This document shows positions 60,306 to 64,000 of a DNA stretch of 64,000 nt, in pieces. Numbering within the stretch: the stretch's first letter is position 1; every line of letters begins with the position of its first letter. This stretch comes from Argopecten irradians (taxonomy: Eukaryota; Mollusca; Bivalvia; Pectinida; Pectinidae): positions 10,225,765-10,289,764 of the forward strand of contig NC_091137.1 in the NCBI RefSeq assembly GCF_041381155.1. The letters run 5' to 3'. Both the position numbers and the translations under genes were made by a program. The notes below the pieces were generated by a model. It had not been told where the DNA came from, ran no database searches, and saw nothing but the letters and a program-made list of their open reading frames with translations.

Positions 60306-60499
60306 TTATCTGTCTTGTTTTCAACAAAGAAAACATATCAACCCGAACGGAAAATCTCGAGTCCACCATCTCGGATCCAAGAGGTAAGCTTAGAATTCCG
60401 AAAACGAACCACTTGTACCGGTACAGTTCTGCTGGTACGGCGCGGTCCATTTTAGATACAACTGGTACGAATGCGCACGGTTAAATAGTGTCAAATGTA

Positions 60500-61886
60500 A
60501 GTCTATTTAGGCGGGACATTTTAATTTCTTGTGTTGATATACCTTATTTGTTATGGTAAGACGATAATGATGGCATATGGCCTATGTAATTACTGAAGTC
60601 TACGGCAATACTGATGTCATATTGCCATAATGGTAACATTGGAATAGAAATGGCCAATTTTTTTTCTATTTGAATCTCTTAGTGGTAACATTTAGCAAAA
60701 GCATTCTTTTTATAGTGATACTGATGCTTATTGCAAAACTTTGTGTCTCGTAAGTTTTTTTTGGGCTAGTCATTCTAATTTGTTTTATATGTACGCTTGT
60801 GATGTGATGTATGTATGTATTTAAAATGTGTGTCACTTTGATGAAATATACATCTTATATTATCATATAAGAACAGTGATTTTTTAAAAGGTTAATAGAT
60901 ACATGTATGTAAATTTCGAAATTGCATCGCCATGACAAAGTCAAAGTCAAATATTGTACATACAAAGCAAATAGAAAATGTGATGCGGATAAAGCTAGGT
61001 CAATTAATTATATAAAATATGGTAGATTTAATTGAGGTCACCAATATGCTAATCAAACATATGTATCAATATACTTAATACAAAAACATTTTAGAAAAAA
61101 TGGTACAAGTATGATCAATTGTTACAAAACAAAGACCTAACTCTGATTAATGCATTCTTGACATCGTTTGCAAACAATATCATTTGTTAGCTAGGCTACA
61201 GAAACACCGTTTATCAATATCGACGGGAATTGTGACCAACACATCAATCTGACATTTTTATAAAATATTTAACACAACTGAACACAGTCCGGAACACATC
61301 AAGCCGCTATTATCCCTTTGTAGATCATCAAGCACACATTCGGGGTAATGCAATAACATGTCGAACCATGGACTTGTTTCATGATAAAAAGAGGCTTTCC
61401 GGAAACAATGGAGAGTTTTCGACTATTGAATTACTCCAGGCCATAAATACTGATGTAAATGGCATGGTTGAGTGACTTTGTTATCTGACGTGTAAACATG
61501 GTGATGCTAGTGACTTCACAAGTGGTACAGTTACGTAATGTGACGAACCCCCTGCAAAGAATATAACATGTCTGTAATCGATTTATCGATTATTCATTTT
61601 CCGGTTTATCTGACCTACTTTTTTTGCTGATTTATTCGCCGTTCACATCCATTCCAAAGAACAAGCATGACAAATGCAAAATGGTACAATTAGATTCGTA
61701 ATTATTGTAAAATGAATAAGGTTTATATATATTCTATGAACATAAGACAAGCTGCTGTTTGAAAATGTATTTATATCTTTGGATAGGTGTCTTCTATACT
61801 TAATTTAACTTGGACCATGGAAAATATCAATTTATAATTAAATAACGGTAAACTTTTAATTCTCTATATTTTAAAATAAATCATAG
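60500..61886. other. no recognisable gene
   Basis: AT-rich sequence without notable frames or repeats shared with the window. Confidence 0.5.
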
Positions 61887-62290
61887 TTAAAGGCCCACTA
61901 CCATTCAAGAGTAAAACATAAAGGCTTCTTAAAAACATTAATAACACCAGAAGATACATACCGATAAGATGAGATTACAACACGAAACATATGCGAGATT
62001 TACTCCATGATTTATGATAACAGTGGAGAGTCATTTCGCTGTTTTGCTGTCTGGCGCTTTGATAGTCAACTACCGCGCGGTATTTAGGACGACGGCGGGA
62101 AACATAAGACGACCCGCATTGTGTAACAATAAACACTTTATTTATTTTAATCAAACTGTTCAGAAGGTGATGATACGTGTAGAATTAACGGTGAGCTAAT
62201 AACTTTTGCGACTCTACAAAATTATCGATTTTGTTTGACATTCCCATTTTAAAAATTAAAGGCCGTTTCAGAAAGGTAGTGGGCCTTTAA
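61887..62290 (+). mobile_element. TTAA-flanked MITE family 4, copy 2
   Basis: Left end TTAAAGGCCCACTACC and right end GGTAGTGGGCCTTTAA are perfect inverted copies with TTAA edges. 404 bp; the 61-codon frame inside is incidental. Opposite orientation to 54405-54799. Confidence 0.9.
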
Positions 62291-63530
62291 GAGATAAATA
62301 GAATCTTACATTCGTAATCATGTTATATAAAATATATCAAAATCGTTGAATTATTTGCTTTTTGAATTATTTGACATGCCACTCGCCATAAGACTGGCAT
62401 ATGAAGTTATTCAACTTGTTCAATTAACTCATATTACATATATTCAGTAAAGTAAAATCCTCCATTATCAATATGACAACGCAATGCTTTTGGTGTATCG
62501 AAGCTGATCAATGTTGATCAATGTTGTTCAATGGTATCACAGGGAAACCTGAAATGAAATTCTACTTTTGACCTATGGGTGAACCTGCGTGTAGTGATGT
62601 GGTTGCTATTGCAACCAAAACAAACGATTAACGTATGCATAAAAAATCAAAATATCAAATACTTATAAAGATAAGCATAAAACACAAGTTCAACACAATA
62701 CATTTTAGGAATCAGCATCAGAAATGATTTGGAATGCAATGTACAGAACAATGACAAAATAATGACTAACAACCCGAGCTGTACACTAGCTAGCAATTTC
62801 AAAGATTTGTAACATTAATAGAAACCGTAGGACCAGTGTTTGAATAGACACCAACAAATCATAATATATCAAATACATAATATAGCAAACGATGAGATTT
62901 ATCAAATACAAGGAACGACAGACAGACCATTCAACAACCTAAAATTAGAAAACATCCGGAGCTGAATACGTTGTACATGGTGCTAAAGTGTTTGGTGTCG
63001 TAAATTATAAACATCCGAAACATTCCTGAGGTAAAATCTAAATCAGCAATTAGCAAATATCATTAAGTTTAAGTGGATATTGTTTTACTTAAGTTAACTT
63101 GCAATTGGATATTCATGATGCCTATTAGTATTAGTATGTTTGAAATTTTCTTCTATATTTATTACCACCGCATTGTGTATTGTTTTTACTCTTTACTTTG
63201 TATTATTTCGATTTTTTTTACTGCGAAAAAATGACAGATGGATAAGTTTCAATCATAACTGATCGCCATATTTTTACGAATATTGTCGAATATCCTGGAA
63301 TTCTAACGAAGACATCTAAAATCAGATACGAGAAATTGCTTAAACTATAAAAACTCAATTTTGCTTGCATCAAGCTTTTTCATTGGCTTAAAAGTTTACT
63401 TTATCAGTCCATAAAAAATGGCGTCATCGTTTGTAATGTCGTTTCTGACTAAGATAGAAAAAAAGTCCCAAAATGAATTTTGAAAAGACCATCTTTATTA
63501 AATTGAATTACATAGACAATGTATAAGAAC
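62291..63530. other. no recognisable gene
   Basis: AT-rich sequence. A short direct repeat, TGATCAATGTTGATCAATG, occurs at about 62507-62525. Confidence 0.5.
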
Positions 63531-63710
63531 GAATTTGAATAGATGTTTTTATGTTAAAGAGGCTCCACCGCCGAATTTGAATAGATGTTTTTATGTTAAA
63601 GAGGCTCCACCGCCAGCAGAGCACAAAAAATACTCATTATTTGAAAAATAATTGGTCCTTAAACCTATATATGTATGTATAATTAACACCATTATCGACA
63701 AAGGATATAT
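63531..63710. mobile_element. MITE family 2 end with 43-bp tandem duplication
   Basis: TTAAAGAGGCTCCACCGCC occurs twice (about 63556 and 63599) as part of a 43-bp tandem copy. The sequence after the second (AGCAGAGCA.AAAA, AATAATT.GT) resembles the left end of the 36711 MITE. No right end was found before the window closes. Confidence 0.65.
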
Positions 63711-64000
63711 ACTGTGATCAAAAACTAAACATATTACGTGACAATACCTCCATTATCGACAAAGGATATATACTGTGATCAAAAACTGAACATATTACGT
63801 GACAATACCTCCATTATCGACAAAGGATATATACTGTGATCAAAAACTGAACATATTACGTGACAATACCTCCATTATCGACAAAGGATATATACTGTGA
63901 TCAAAAACTAAACATATTACGTGACAATAACACAATACCTCCATTATCGACAAAGGATATATACTGAGATCAAAAACTAAACATATTACGTGACAATAAC
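63690..64000. repeat. 61-bp tandem array running off the window
   Basis: Units start CATTATCGACAAAGGATATA at 63690, 63751, 63812, 63873 and 63942. They end ACGTGACAATACCTC; the fourth has an 8-bp insertion (AACACAAT-like). The fifth unit is cut by the window edge. Confidence 0.95.

Overview
This is a eukaryotic, AT-rich, repeat-dominated window, most likely from a bivalve mollusc. The evidence is a split zinc-finger gene with GT-AG splice sites, a C1q globular domain (a family greatly expanded in bivalves), non-LTR retrotransposons, a tRNA-derived SINE, and interspersed repeats with AGCTCACCTGG/CCAGGTGAGC ends and GGACGG tails that I associate with molluscs. The species is not determinable from the sequence alone; a scallop or other bivalve is an inference. 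No bacterial operon, CRISPR array, rRNA gene or intact tRNA gene was seen. Layout: 1-12.5 kb is intergenic or intronic. It holds one SINE (1.8 kb), a palindromic-ended element (2.75-3.15 kb), one possible first exon (5.7 kb, minus), dispersed repeats, an unidentified 141-codon frame (9.2-9.6 kb) and a 147-bp tandem array whose units carry clustered AGGTCA half-sites (9.8-10.9 kb). A fold-back element follows at 12.5-13.3 kb. The best-supported gene is a two-exon C2H2 zinc-finger protein on the minus strand (17332-16657 joined to 14940-13583; 677 residues, 12 fingers). Its 3' end has been altered by a recent tandem duplication. From 15-21 kb there are transposon remnants, a 1.36-kb inverted-repeat element (19.08-20.43 kb) and two GC-rich patches. 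From 21.8-34.2 kb lie two inverted copies of a 37-bp-type minisatellite, 7.4 kb apart. Between them is a 5'-truncated L1/Tx1-like LINE with a perfect 15-bp target-site duplication. Beyond them are a palindromic TTGTACGTACAA array, a homogeneous 25-bp satellite (19 copies), and a second LINE of CR1/jockey-like type joined directly to that satellite. From 34.2-43 kb are an endonuclease fragment broken by a TTAA-flanked MITE, further MITEs, a C1q-domain exon (39.0-39.4 kb), and the 5' half (ORF1 plus endonuclease plus linker) of a LINE related to the one at 31 kb. At 43.5 kb a small frame with a signal peptide sits behind a TATA box. From 48.4-52.4 kb there is a higher-order satellite: five ~0.8-kb units, each a 25-bp minisatellite block plus a unique spacer. 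From 56.4-59.3 kb there is a 3-kb, 19-bp minisatellite. A second fold-back element with a near-perfect 160-bp hairpin abuts it (59.47-59.88 kb). The window closes with TTAA-type MITEs and a 61-bp tandem array. Only the zinc-finger gene and the C1q exon look like host protein genes with good support. No operon-like functional system was found. The unusual content is structural: nested palindromes, satellites joined to transposons, and several TTAA-flanked MITE families.
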